Assembly: GCA_945870015.1 (NCBI GenBank)
Contig: CAMBQS010000131.1
Coordinates: 1 to 8,647 of the forward strand
DNA: 8,647 nt
Source of the DNA: Desulfocicer vacuolatum DSM 3385
GTDB lineage: Bacteria; Desulfobacterota; Desulfobacteria; Desulfobacterales; SURF-7
Direction: 5' to 3'
In this document: positions 1 through 6,974 of the stretch, one piece after another
Numbering within the stretch: position 1 is the first letter of the stretch
Layout: each line of letters begins with the position of its first letter
The notes under the pieces: generated by a model
Seen by the model: only the letters and a program-made list of their open reading frames with translations
What the model was told of the DNA's origin: nothing
The model's database searches: none
Made by a program: the position numbers and the translations under genes

Positions 1-2838
1 CTCGATTTCATTGGTGCGGACATCCAGTTTGAAATCTCCCAGGGTACCGCTCAGGCAATGGACATCTGCCTTGACAAAGCAGTGAATGTTCGGAAAACTC
101 ATAACCTCCCCGGGAGGCTGGTCATTTTTCGTGAACATGAATATATCCATTCCAGTGCGTGCCAGCACCACCGCACTGTGGACTGCGGCTTCGCTTTCTC
201 CGATCACGGCAGCAGCAAAATTATAGTTCCGCACCGGTGATGAAAATGATTCCAGGTTCTCGGCACTCTTCACCGAGCGGTTCAACAGCCCTTTAAAATT
301 GATCAACGCCTGGTCTTCATCCTTTTCCAGAAGGCTCAAAGCTTCTCCGCGGATATTGCGGGTCACCACCATGGCTCGGCTGATACCGGTTGCAGTAAAC
401 AGCGTATGCTTCAACCGGCTGCGCTGATCGGTGCAGGCACTACATACAAAATCCAGTGAACAGCAGACGCAGGAACCCAGCACCAGTCGGGTTATGCCCT
501 TGTCGCGAACGGTTTTGATGATGGAAGATATCCCCTCGGGAACGCAGGCAGAGGTCATCACTTCGGCGTGAACCACATCCTGGTTGTTGTAAAGCTCCTG
601 AACATATTCGTCCATTTCATCCAGCCAACCCAGTGAGCGGTTGCAGTTGCAAACAAACACCCCGACTCGTCTGGGTTCGGATAGGGAAGGTTCCGGCGGC
701 AGAAATGATACACCGTGCCCTTTCTGGATAAACGAAGGTTTGCCAAGCAGAACCATGGCCTGGGCTGCTGCCGAAAAACCGCGCATGATCATGGCATAGA
801 TATCGACCCTGGAAGATGAGGGAGCATAGGCCCGAATCACATCCTCTCCCCGGATCGATGGTGCCAGTTGCGGGTCTGCAATAATGACGACACCTGCATG
901 TTCCACTGTGGTCTGTTCTTTTTCACCATGGCAGACTGCTCCAACAGCACTGCAAACCTCAACACACTGCATGCACTCGGCGCATACGCCGCATTGAAGG
1001 CAACGCTGGGTTTCGTAGGCCACATCCGCTTCGGAAAGCCCATGGGCCACCTCATCGAAATTGTTTTTACGCTTCACCGCACGCTTTTCCGGCATGGGCG
1101 TGCGGTGCTGTATGGGGGTATGGGAATCGATTTCCGGAAAATCCTTTTCTGCCGGCCTGCAGCAGGAGGTGTCGGACGAACGAATGCCGCACAGATCCAG
1201 AAGCATCCGCTCCGCAGCAGCCCTGCCACGGGCCATGGCCTGAACAACTGTGGAAGGTCCACTGACCGCATCACCGGCTGCATATACCTTTTTTATATTT
1301 GTTTGAAAACGATCATCCGTGTCAATATACCCAAAGGCGTTGATTGCCAGACCGCCTTCCGGCATACGGGGACCGGTCTGACCGATTGCCGGAAAAGCTT
1401 TGTCAAAAGTCAGGGTGAACACCGGACTTTCTTCCGCCGGAACCGGCCAGGCAACCCCTTTTGCATCCGGTTTTCCCGGTTTTGTCTGAATGCAGCGCAA
1501 CCTTCTGAAATAACCGTTTTCCCCTTCAAAACCGATTACCTGGGTCTGATCGATAACAGCAATTCCTTCTTCCAGCGCTCCTTTGATCTCTTCTGCATCC
1601 GCCGGAATACTCTCTTTTCCAAACCAGGATACCAGGGTGACATCGGCTCCGATACGCGAAAGGGTACGGGCCAGATCAAAAGCCGCATTGCCATCACCGA
1701 TGACCGCTACCTTCTCCTTCAGATTTTTGATCTCTTCCCGGTAAAACCGGTTCAAAAAGGAGAGACATCCTTCCACTCCTTCCAGATCTTCTCCTTCCAC
1801 ACCAAGCTTCCGGTCCTGCCAGGAACCGGTTGCGATCAGGATACCATCCGTCTCCTTTTGAATGCGTTCAAGGTCTTCGGCCAGGTTGACGGGATGGGAC
1901 AGAATGAACTCAACCCCCATCTTTTCAATGTAATTCAGTTCAGCATCCAGTATCTCGCGTGGAAGCCGATGAGCTCCAATACCATAGCGAAGCAGTCCGC
2001 CGGCTTCCTCCTCTTTATCATAAACTTTTACCGGACATCCATGCTGAGCCAGTTGCGCTGCGGCTGCGAGTCCTGCGGGACCGGAACCGATCACGGCGAA
2101 CCGCTCCGGACGTCCGGCTTTGGGTGCCGGGTGCGGGATATTTTCCGGATGCCGGGTTTCATAATCGGCCAGAAAACGCTTAACCGCACGGATGGAAACC
2201 GCCTCATCCAACTGTTCTCTGCGGCAGGCTGTTTCACAGGGATGGGTACAGATCCGGCCGCAGATGCCGGGAAGGATGTTCTTTTCCCGGATCAATGCCA
2301 GGGCTTCCGGATATTTCCCTGCCTTGGCCAGAGCGATATACCCCTGGGCATTCACTCCAAGAGGACAGTTTTCCCGGCACAGGGGAAGGCGTCTTTTATC
2401 AATTACCGGCCGGCCGGGCAGACTGAACCGTCCATTGAATTGAATGGCCTTTTCCAACGGCTCCGGACTGATGGGGCACACATCGGCACAGAGTCCGCAC
2501 AGAATACATTTTTCCGCATCCACAAACGTCTGCTGTCTGGTCAGGGTGACGCTGAACCCCTGCTGATTGTGCTTAATGGCCTCCACACGGGCCGGCAGAA
2601 TGCATTCAATACGGGAATTCCGCAGAATACGAATCAACCCGGGACGATGTGCATAGTTGAAGGGAATGCCGGATTTCAGCCGCCACTCCTCTCTGGCCAG
2701 CTTCTGATTCAGGTCCGCCTCCGAATCAACCAGGGTGACCGGAATCCCCAGTTCACCCAGCTTGTTGGTGGCAGCAATGCCTGACGGTGTCGCACCGATA
2801 ACAATGACTTTATGTAAACGATCCTTGGGGCGTTTCAT
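1..2838 (-). CDS. Large GltD/HdrA-type FAD and iron-sulfur oxidoreductase (C-terminus beyond left edge)
   Basis: I translated 946 codons from the ATG at 2838 to the window edge without a stop; the C-terminus is missing. Visible modules in order: a Rossmann-like start with loop GATPSG (residues 15-20); an HdrA-like [4Fe-4S] motif C111-x2-C-x2-C-x3-CP; a GltD-type N-terminal cluster region (C154, C158, then C193, C197, C201, C205 in a GICGRICTHPCE context); the FAD loop GSGPAG (251-256); the NAD(P)-type loop GDGNAA (381-386); the FAD-closing AAGDA (520-524) followed by GPSTVVQAMARGR; a Cys-rich motif C613-x2-C-x2-C-x2-C-x2-C-x3-C; an HdrA-like segment (about 725-830) with C730, C732, C765, C790, C792, C793, C799 and C802; and a third Rossmann-like segment with loop GESEAA (880-885). 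GltD/NfnB proteins move electrons between NAD(P)H and iron-sulfur clusters, and HdrA relatives act in flavin-based electron bifurcation. The start overlaps the korC stop (ATGA), so it is probably the electron outlet of the 2-oxoacid oxidoreductase. The domain calls are firm; the exact reaction is inferred. Confidence 0.88.
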   Translation of the reverse strand, partial: MKRPKDRLHKVIVIGATPSGIAATNKLGELGIPVTLVDSEADLNQKLAREEWRLKSGIPFNYAHRPGLIRILRNSRIECILPARVEAIKHNQQGFSVTLTRQQTFVDAEKCILCGLCADVCPISPEPLEKAIQFNGRFSLPGRPVIDKRRLPLCRENCPLGVNAQGYIALAKAGKYPEALALIREKNILPGICGRICTHPCETACRREQLDEAVSIRAVKRFLADYETRHPENIPHPAPKAGRPERFAVIGSGPAGLAAAAQLAQHGCPVKVYDKEEEAGGLLRYGIGAHRLPREILDAELNYIEKMGVEFILSHPVNLAEDLERIQKETDGILIATGSWQDRKLGVEGEDLEGVEGCLSFLNRFYREEIKNLKEKVAVIGDGNAAFDLARTLSRIGADVTLVSWFGKESIPADAEEIKGALEEGIAVIDQTQVIGFEGENGYFRRLRCIQTKPGKPDAKGVAWPVPAEESPVFTLTFDKAFPAIGQTGPRMPEGGLAINAFGYIDTDDRFQTNIKKVYAAGDAVSGPSTVVQAMARGRAAAERMLLDLCGIRSSDTSCCRPAEKDFPEIDSHTPIQHRTPMPEKRAVKRKNNFDEVAHGLSEADVAYETQRCLQCGVCAECMQCVEVCSAVGAVCHGEKEQTTVEHAGVVIIADPQLAPSIRGEDVIRAYAPSSSRVDIYAMIMRGFSAAAQAMVLLGKPSFIQKGHGVSFLPPEPSLSEPRRVGVFVCNCNRSLGWLDEMDEYVQELYNNQDVVHAEVMTSACVPEGISSIIKTVRDKGITRLVLGSCVCCSLDFVCSACTDQRSRLKHTLFTATGISRAMVVTRNIRGEALSLLEKDEDQALINFKGLLNRSVKSAENLESFSSPVRNYNFAAAVIGESEAAVHSAVVLARTGMDIFMFTKNDQPPGEVMSFPNIHCFVKADVHCLSGTLGDFKLDVRTNEIE

Positions 2839-3425
2839 GCAATCGCTCCTGTCTGGCCGGCAGCTTTTTTCTCTCTGCCTTTTAATTTGGACTGGCCATA
2901 TTCAAACCCTCTGGTAAATGCTTTCAGATTCATCTCTTCCGTACCTTTGGGAACCGATGACTTCACAGCTTCCCGTGCAGCTTTCTCGGAAATCAGGGCT
3001 GTTATGGCGGTCACAAACCCGATCATGATGATATTGGCCATCATCGAACGGCCGAGTTCCTCTGCCATGCGTGTGGCCGGAATATCAAAAACCTCCCTCT
3101 GTCCGTCCGGATTCACCAGATCCCGATCCGTAATCAGATATCCCTCCGGCTTGATCTGGCTCTTGTATTTTTCATAGGCGGACTGGGACATGCACACCAG
3201 TACATCCGCCATCTTGACATAAGGATACTGGATGGTCTTTTCCGATATGATCACCTGAGCACAGCAGGCGCCACCTCTGGATTCCGGGCCATAAGACTGA
3301 ACAAGGGTGCTTTCCCTGTGATCTCCCAGTGCAGCCGCCATTCCCAGAATTTTTCCAGCCAGTACAATACCCTGTCCGCCGAATCCAGTGACAATTACCT
3401 CCTGTTTATTGACTTTTCTTGCCAT
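2835..3425 (-). CDS. korC: 2-oxoacid:ferredoxin oxidoreductase, gamma subunit
   Basis: 196 residues, the usual size of a separate gamma subunit of 2-oxoacid:acceptor oxidoreductases. The family marks are an N-terminal GFGGQGIVLAG (residues 14-24) and SYGPESRGG (44-52), the latter lying in the region that contacts CoA in the family. The open frame extends upstream of 3425, but the ATG at 3425 is preferred because a GAGGGG ribosome-binding site sits just upstream, the protein then begins like its relatives, and the start falls 7 bases after the korB stop. The stop overlaps the start of the following flavoprotein by ATGA, so the two are probably translationally coupled. With KorA, KorB and KorD it should form the cytoplasmic complex that oxidatively decarboxylates a 2-oxoacid to an acyl-CoA and reduces ferredoxin. 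2-oxoglutarate is the likeliest substrate, judged from gene order and subunit sizes, but this is not proven. Confidence 0.93.
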   Translation of the reverse strand: MARKVNKQEVIVTGFGGQGIVLAGKILGMAAALGDHRESTLVQSYGPESRGGACCAQVIISEKTIQYPYVKMADVLVCMSQSAYEKYKSQIKPEGYLITDRDLVNPDGQREVFDIPATRMAEELGRSMMANIIMIGFVTAITALISEKAAREAVKSSVPKGTEEMNLKAFTRGFEYGQSKLKGREKKAAGQTGAIA

Positions 3426-3432
3426 ATTCCCC

Positions 3433-4296
3433 TCACCCGGTTTTCCGGTTATCCGCTGCCCCTTGTTCCTGAGGCCAATACATCTTACGATAGATCTCGT
3501 CACAGGTGGGCCGGTCAATATCGATAAATTTTCCCAGAATCACTCCCTTGTTGAAATCCACATCCAGCTCGGTGGGGCTGGCGCCGTTTTTCACAATGGT
3601 GTTTTCATGATATTTTTTCAAGGTTTCCAGGGATTTTTCCTTGTTCCTCCGCCCGTAATTGATCGGACAGGGTGAAAGCACTTCGATAAAGGAAAACCCT
3701 CTGCGCAGGATAGCCTCCTGAATGGAATCCGCCAGATCCCGTGCATGCAGCATGGTCCAGCGGGCCACATACGTCGCTCCGGCTGCATAGGCCAGGAGGG
3801 GCAGATTAAACGGGGTTTCCGAATTCCCCGCCGCGGTGGTAGCGGATTTTGCTTTATGGGGTGTAGTGGCAGCCACCTGCCCGCCGGTCATGCCGTAGGT
3901 CAGGTTATTGACGCAGACCACCGTGATATCCATATTGCGCCGGGCAGCGTGGATAAAATGATTTCCGCCGATGGCAAACAGATCCCCATCTCCGGAAAAC
4001 ACGATAACGTTCAAATCCGGTCTGGCCATCTTGATCCCGGAGGCAAAAGGAATGGCCCGGCCGTGCGTGGTGTGAAACGAATCAACATTGATATATCCGG
4101 CCCCCCGCCCGGAACAGCCGATGCCGGACACCATGGTGAACTGATTATAAGGAATATTGCTCTGCTTGATGGCGGACAGGCAGGAGGTAAAAACCGATCC
4201 GATACCGCACCCCGGACACCAGATATGGGGAATCCGATCCATCCGTACCAGATCCTCCAGGGGATGGGTCATGATCTCTGTTTCATGATTTTTCAT
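3433..4296 (-). CDS. korB: 2-oxoacid:ferredoxin oxidoreductase, TPP-binding beta subunit
   Basis: 287 residues, normal for the beta subunit. It carries the thiamine-diphosphate signature GDGD (residues 102-105) with N130-N131 and the following YGMTGGQ-x4-TTP stretch, plus the iron-sulfur ligands of the family: CPGC at 27-30 and a distal cysteine in SPCPINYGR (C210), with C61 in GIGCSGR also present. The beta subunit activates the 2-oxoacid on TPP and passes electrons to its [4Fe-4S] cluster. The ATG at 4296 is chosen although the frame is open further upstream: AAGGAG lies about 8 bases before it and it overlaps the korA stop as ATGA. The 66 upstream codons lie inside korA and look out-of-frame. 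korC follows after 7 bases. No key residue is missing. Pyruvate or branched-chain oxidoreductase subunits are less likely because the gene order and the separate alpha, beta, gamma and delta sizes fit KorDABC best. Confidence 0.94.
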   Translation of the reverse strand: MKNHETEIMTHPLEDLVRMDRIPHIWCPGCGIGSVFTSCLSAIKQSNIPYNQFTMVSGIGCSGRGAGYINVDSFHTTHGRAIPFASGIKMARPDLNVIVFSGDGDLFAIGGNHFIHAARRNMDITVVCVNNLTYGMTGGQVAATTPHKAKSATTAAGNSETPFNLPLLAYAAGATYVARWTMLHARDLADSIQEAILRRGFSFIEVLSPCPINYGRRNKEKSLETLKKYHENTIVKNGASPTELDVDFNKGVILGKFIDIDRPTCDEIYRKMYWPQEQGAADNRKTG

Positions 4297-5438
4297 GCCA
4301 GGAACTCCTTTGCAATTTTCAGAACATCCTCCGGCGGAACGACTGCCCCGCCCGTATGTCCGGCAATAAAACTGGGGACAATGCCCGCGCAGCGCTGTAC
4401 TTCCCGGCTGATCTGGCCCATGTTGATTTCCACGGTAATAAACCCTTTGACCTTTTTGGCCAGCTCCCGGATACGCTGCTCCGGAAAAGGCCATACGGTA
4501 ATCAGCCGCAGCAGCCCCATGCGAATCCCCATCCCGCGGGCTTCTTCCACGGCCGTATACGCAGTGCGCGCGGAAACGCCGTAGGAAACCAGAACGATCT
4601 CTGCATCCTTGAGCCGGTAATCCTCTGTAAGAATGATGTCATCCAGATTGTTGCGGATCTTGCCCAGAAGCCGCTCCATCATCTCCTTCTGTATATCCAC
4701 GGACATGACCGGATACCCTTTTTCATTATGGGTCAGGCCGGTCACATGCACATTATAACCGTCCCCAATAGCCGGCATGGGAGCTACTCCCAGCGGTCCC
4801 GGCTGAAACGGCTTGAATCGGTCTTTGCGTCCTGTGGGCTTTACCCGTGAAAAGGTCTTGATTTTTCGCCCCTCGGGTATGATCACTTTTTCACTCATAT
4901 GCCCCACAATCTCATCGGACATGATAAACACCGGCGTGCGGTATTTTTCACTCAGATTAAAGGCCGTAATGGTCAGGTCAAACATCTCCTGGGGAGAAGA
5001 CGGAGCCAGCGCGATAATTTCATAATCACCATGAGAACCCCACCGCGCCTGCATCATATCCCCCTGGGCACCCTGCGTAGGAAGACCGGTGGATGGCCCG
5101 GCTCTCTGGACATTGACCACCACGCAAGGCGTTTCCGTGACCACTGCCAGCCCCACGGTTTCCATCATCAGACTGAAACCAGGCCCTGAAGTGGCGGTCA
5201 TGGTTTTGAAACCAGCCCAGGCTGCCCCGAGAATAGAGGTCATGGCTGCGATCTCATCTTCCATCTGAATAAAGGTGCCACCCACTTGAGGAAGCCGGAC
5301 AGACATCTGCTCAGCCACCTCTGTAGCCGGTGTAATCGGATATCCTCCGAAAAATTTGCATCCCGCGGCAATGGCCCCTTCCGCGCAGGCCTCATCGCCG
5401 TTGATAAAATGTTCACCTGTGAGGACTTGTGATTTCAT
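4293..5438 (-). CDS. korA: 2-oxoacid:ferredoxin oxidoreductase, alpha subunit
   Basis: 381 residues, typical of a stand-alone KorA/VorA-type alpha subunit. Motifs read directly are YPITPATE (33-40), MEDEIAA (59-65), TSGPGFSLMME (83-93) and RAGPSTGLPT (112-121), all hallmarks of the pyrimidine-binding domain of this enzyme family; the C-terminal part resembles the transketolase-like C-terminal domain (SYGVSARTAYTAV, then a PFPEQRIREL stretch). It works with KorB to bind TPP and decarboxylate the 2-oxoacid. The start ATG at 5438 gives the family N-terminus (GEHFINGDEACAEGAIAAG); no strong Shine-Dalgarno is visible, only a purine-rich GGACGATAAAAAAT stretch. The 66-base gap to korD is the largest inside the operon. 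The stop overlaps korB by ATGA. 2-oxoglutarate is the favoured substrate; an alternative 2-oxoacid such as a branched or aromatic one cannot be excluded from sequence alone. Confidence 0.94.
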   Translation of the reverse strand: MKSQVLTGEHFINGDEACAEGAIAAGCKFFGGYPITPATEVAEQMSVRLPQVGGTFIQMEDEIAAMTSILGAAWAGFKTMTATSGPGFSLMMETVGLAVVTETPCVVVNVQRAGPSTGLPTQGAQGDMMQARWGSHGDYEIIALAPSSPQEMFDLTITAFNLSEKYRTPVFIMSDEIVGHMSEKVIIPEGRKIKTFSRVKPTGRKDRFKPFQPGPLGVAPMPAIGDGYNVHVTGLTHNEKGYPVMSVDIQKEMMERLLGKIRNNLDDIILTEDYRLKDAEIVLVSYGVSARTAYTAVEEARGMGIRMGLLRLITVWPFPEQRIRELAKKVKGFITVEINMGQISREVQRCAGIVPSFIAGHTGGAVVPPEDVLKIAKEFLA

Positions 5439-5504
5439 ATTTTTTATCGTCCATGGTTCATCGTTTTATAGCATGAATTTTCTGACCGGCACTATCCGGC
5501 GTGA

Positions 5505-5759
5505 TCAGACCTCTCCCTCCGAATAGATGGCAAATTCCGGACACAGCAGTTCACAATAATGACAGTTCAGGCAATCCTCTTTCTTCACCTGGGGTGGATG
5601 ATAGCCCTTTACGTTGAACTTCTTAGAAAATTCAAGTACTTCCCGTGGGCAGTATTCAATACAGTACCCACACCCCTTACATCTTTCCTCAATGATATGA
5701 ACCCTGCCCCGTGTGATCTGGATTTCACCGGAATCAAGGGGAACCCGCCAGTATTTCAT
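5505..5759 (-). CDS. korD: 2-oxoacid:ferredoxin oxidoreductase, ferredoxin-like delta subunit
   Basis: 84 residues from the ATG at 5759. It holds two classical [4Fe-4S] motifs, C27-KG-C-GY-C-IEY-CP and C63-LN-C-HY-C-ELL-CP, so it is an 8Fe ferredoxin-type subunit that takes electrons from the KorB cluster to the outside acceptor. It is the first gene of the operon in transcription order. An in-frame ATG at 5804 would add 15 residues (beginning MLFDNRTRR), but that codon has no ribosome-binding site, whereas TGAGGA sits 8 bases before the ATG at 5759; I therefore take 5759 and regard the longer form as possible. I could not find a convincing promoter upstream: a TTGACC on the minus strand near 5850-5860 has no good -10 at the right distance. 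Confidence 0.92.
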   Translation of the reverse strand: MKYWRVPLDSGEIQITRGRVHIIEERCKGCGYCIEYCPREVLEFSKKFNVKGYHPPQVKKEDCLNCHYCELLCPEFAIYSEGEV

Positions 5760-5953
5760 AACCCTGTCCTCAAATACCCTTCTGGTTCGGTTGTCGAATA
5801 ACATCCAAATGGATGACTTTTACACCTCATTTTTAAAAAAAACAACTATTATGACAGGTCAAGAAAAAAAGAAATGGGAAAGTCTACCATTTTTCAGGGG
5901 GGTATCAGGGATGGCTGGAATTTTATGGTTGGTGGTTGATCGTTTTCACACCC

Positions 5954-6006
5954 GTAGGGGCAATCCCTTGTGGTTGCCCGTTTTCTCTGGTTGCCCGTTT
6001 TGCCCG
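5954..6006 (+). repeat. Palindromic repeat, left arm of an inverted pair, with tandem half-arms
   Basis: Within the 470-base gap between korD and vapC. The core at 5954-5980 begins GTAGGGGCAATCCC and ends GGTTGCCCG; it folds as GGGCAA(T)CC paired with GGTTGCCC around a CTTGT loop. The distal half-arm GGTTGCCCGTTTT is then copied again 17 bases on (5989-6001), followed by a third stub GCCCG (6002-6006). It faces the element at 6047-6112 in inverted orientation. It resembles the short REP-like palindromes spread through many anaerobe genomes; assignment to a REP family is inference. No ORF in this stretch looks real. Confidence 0.75.
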
Positions 6007-6046
6007 TAATTTTATAGGTCAGCAGGTGAAAGATGTTCATAAAAAA

Positions 6047-6112
6047 TTCGGGTGGCCGCAAACAGTTCGGGTACCCACAAGCAATTCGGGTACCCACAAG
6101 GGGTACCCCTAC
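6047..6112 (-). repeat. Palindromic repeat, right arm of the inverted pair, with three 19-bp tandem units
   Basis: Core hairpin at 6087-6112: GGGTACCC, loop ACAAG, GGGTACCC, then CTAC, which is the reverse complement of the GTAGGGG end of the left element. Leftward, three exactly 19-base units follow each other: 6047-6065 (diverged, TTCGGGTGGCCGCAAACAG), 6066-6084 (TTCGGGTACCCACAAGCAA) and 6085-6103. Like its partner at 5954-6006, the element is a hairpin whose distal half-arm has been tandemly duplicated. Together they make a REPIN/BIME-like inverted pair about 160 bp long. The units are too short and have no spacers, so this is not a CRISPR array. Confidence 0.75.
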
Positions 6113-6153
6113 GCGATTCTATATTTGCCCAATTTCATCAGGCATAGAATATT

Positions 6154-6167
6154 GGAATTCCAGGGAT
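6154..6167 (+). repeat. Solitary arm of the hairpin repeat found at 7830-7900
   Basis: The 14 bases GGAATTCCAGGGAT are identical to 7830-7843, the left arm of the second hairpin repeat. No matching right arm or loop follows, so this would be a broken copy. A 14-base match could be chance, but it lies in the same intergenic stretch as the higA fragment. Confidence 0.4.
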
Positions 6168-6230
6168 GCCTTCTTACCTGTCTTTCCTTTCAGGGATTCA
6201 TTTATTCATTAATCGAAAAAAACTATGAGC

Positions 6231-6275
6231 TGAGCCTCGAGCGCACCTCCAAATGTAAGCGGCCCATAATCGTTT
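6231..6275 (-). pseudogene. Fragment of a second higA-like antitoxin gene
   Basis: These 45 bases match 7343-7387, inside the intact higA, at 42 of 45 positions without gaps. On the minus strand the reading frame gives YGPLTFGGALEA, the same peptide as HigA residues 16-27, then runs into QLIVFFD and a stop. Short collinear matches beyond it (TTCAGGG at 6189-6195 at exactly the same spacing as 7301-7307, and ATTCATT shifted by about 5 bases) suggest a more decayed extension to about 6189. There is no start, no helix-turn-helix and no toxin partner. The conserved part ends precisely at the last base of the vapC stop codon. Confidence 0.75.
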
Positions 6276-6697
6276 CAATTATCTTTCCAGGGATTGTTAA
6301 CCGGAAGATTACTTGCCTTAAAGTCAATTACATTTCGCGTAACCAATACCAAATTATGTGTATAAGCAATTGCTGCGATAAGACTATCGATAGAAGACAT
6401 CGGCATTCCAAACTTTTCAGCCTGACCTTGCATGACTCCCCAATTCTCGGCAACGGTAAGATCAATTGAATAAATACGATCTTGATAATCTTCCAATAAT
6501 GTGTTGAGCCACTCCGTCAATCTGTCTTTTCGTTTTGAATCCGGCAATCTTGTAAGTCCCTTACGGATTTCACCGATAGTAATAACACTCAAAAACAATC
6601 TCTCCGAAGGTGTATTTTTCAGCCAATCCAAAACCATTGGATTTGGAGATTTTTTAACGAGTTCCGATATGACACAAGTATCCAGTAAGTATTTCAC
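6275..6697 (-). CDS. vapC: VapC-type PIN-domain ribonuclease toxin
   Basis: 140 residues, a full-length PIN-domain toxin. The acidic metal-binding residues are in their expected places: D6 in MKYLLDTCVISE, E43 in TIGEIRKG, D104 in SSIDSLIAA and D125 in LVTRNVIDF. The C-terminus NPWKDN is typical, so it is not truncated. Family members cut RNA (tRNA or rRNA in studied cases); the target here is unknown. The start codon is GTG at 6697, overlapping the antitoxin stop as GTGA, with AGGAG about 9 bases upstream inside the antitoxin gene. This overlap favours coupled translation with antitoxin made first. It is encoded in AT-richer DNA than the kor operon. Its stop codon touches the higA fragment at 6231-6275. 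Confidence 0.95.
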   Translation of the reverse strand: MKYLLDTCVISELVKKSPNPMVLDWLKNTPSERLFLSVITIGEIRKGLTRLPDSKRKDRLTEWLNTLLEDYQDRIYSIDLTVAENWGVMQGQAEKFGMPMSSIDSLIAAIAYTHNLVLVTRNVIDFKASNLPVNNPWKDN

Positions 6698-6945
6698 AGG
6701 TCAATACTCCTGGGAGAATCCTTTTGTCTTTCAATTTCAAAGTCGCCATCTATTTTCGGACATCCAAGCAAAAAATCCTTAAAGGAAGGCTTACTGGAAA
6801 TCAACTCTTCATAATCATTTACAGAAACTACGACTACTGTTTTTTCCCCTCGACGAGTTACATACTGAGGACCTTTCTTTAAGGCATCTGCGACAATTTT
6901 GCTGAACCGGGCCTTTGCATCCTGCAATTTCCAAACTGTTTTCAT
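6694..6945 (-). CDS. Phd/YefM-type antitoxin paired with VapC
   Basis: 83 residues. The N-terminal part (MKTVWKLQDAKARFSKIVADALKKG, written here in two pieces: MKTVWKLQDAKARF and SKIVADALKKG, then PQYVTRRGEKTVVVVSVNDY) has the Phd/YefM DNA-binding fold pattern; the C-terminal tail (residues 55-83) is the likely toxin-binding part. It should neutralise VapC and, with it, repress the operon promoter. The ATG at 6945 is chosen over an in-frame ATG at 6963 because AGGAGG (6950-6955) stands directly before it. Pairing of a Phd-type antitoxin with a PIN toxin is common. Confidence 0.93.
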   Translation of the reverse strand: MKTVWKLQDAKARFSKIVADALKKGPQYVTRRGEKTVVVVSVNDYEELISSKPSFKDFLLGCPKIDGDFEIERQKDSPRSIDL

Positions 6946-6974
6946 GGTTCCTCCTATGATCAAATCATATGGTC

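Noticed and set aside
868..2784. A 638-codon open frame on the plus strand
   Set aside because: It lies wholly opposite the large flavoprotein, whose minus-strand frame carries recognisable FAD, NAD(P) and iron-sulfur motifs. The plus-strand product has no recognisable domain; it is a GC-driven antisense shadow.
3426..3518. Upstream extension of korC and likewise of korB (4297-4494)
   Set aside because: The extra codons overlap the preceding gene in another frame and do not resemble the family N-termini; the internal starts have ribosome-binding sites.
3745..4850. Plus-strand open frames opposite korB and korA (279 and 164 codons)
   Set aside because: No domain pattern, no suitable ribosome-binding site, and complete overlap with two clearly real enzyme subunits.
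5845..5865. TTGACC on the minus strand as a -35 for the kor operon
   Set aside because: No acceptable -10 lies 16-18 bases downstream, and the nearby CATAAT lacks a -35 at the right distance.
5860..5900. Possible intrinsic terminator on the minus strand (AAATGG/CCATTT hairpin before a T-run)
   Set aside because: The stem is short and AT-rich and no gene ends close upstream of it in that direction; not strong enough to report as a feature.
6047..6103. Three 19-base tandem units considered as a CRISPR array
   Set aside because: The units abut without spacers, are too short and belong to a hairpin repeat; no cas gene is present.
5936..6469. A 177-codon plus-strand frame across the hairpin repeats and the 3' half of vapC
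   Set aside because: It runs through repeat DNA and antisense to vapC and has no family resemblance.
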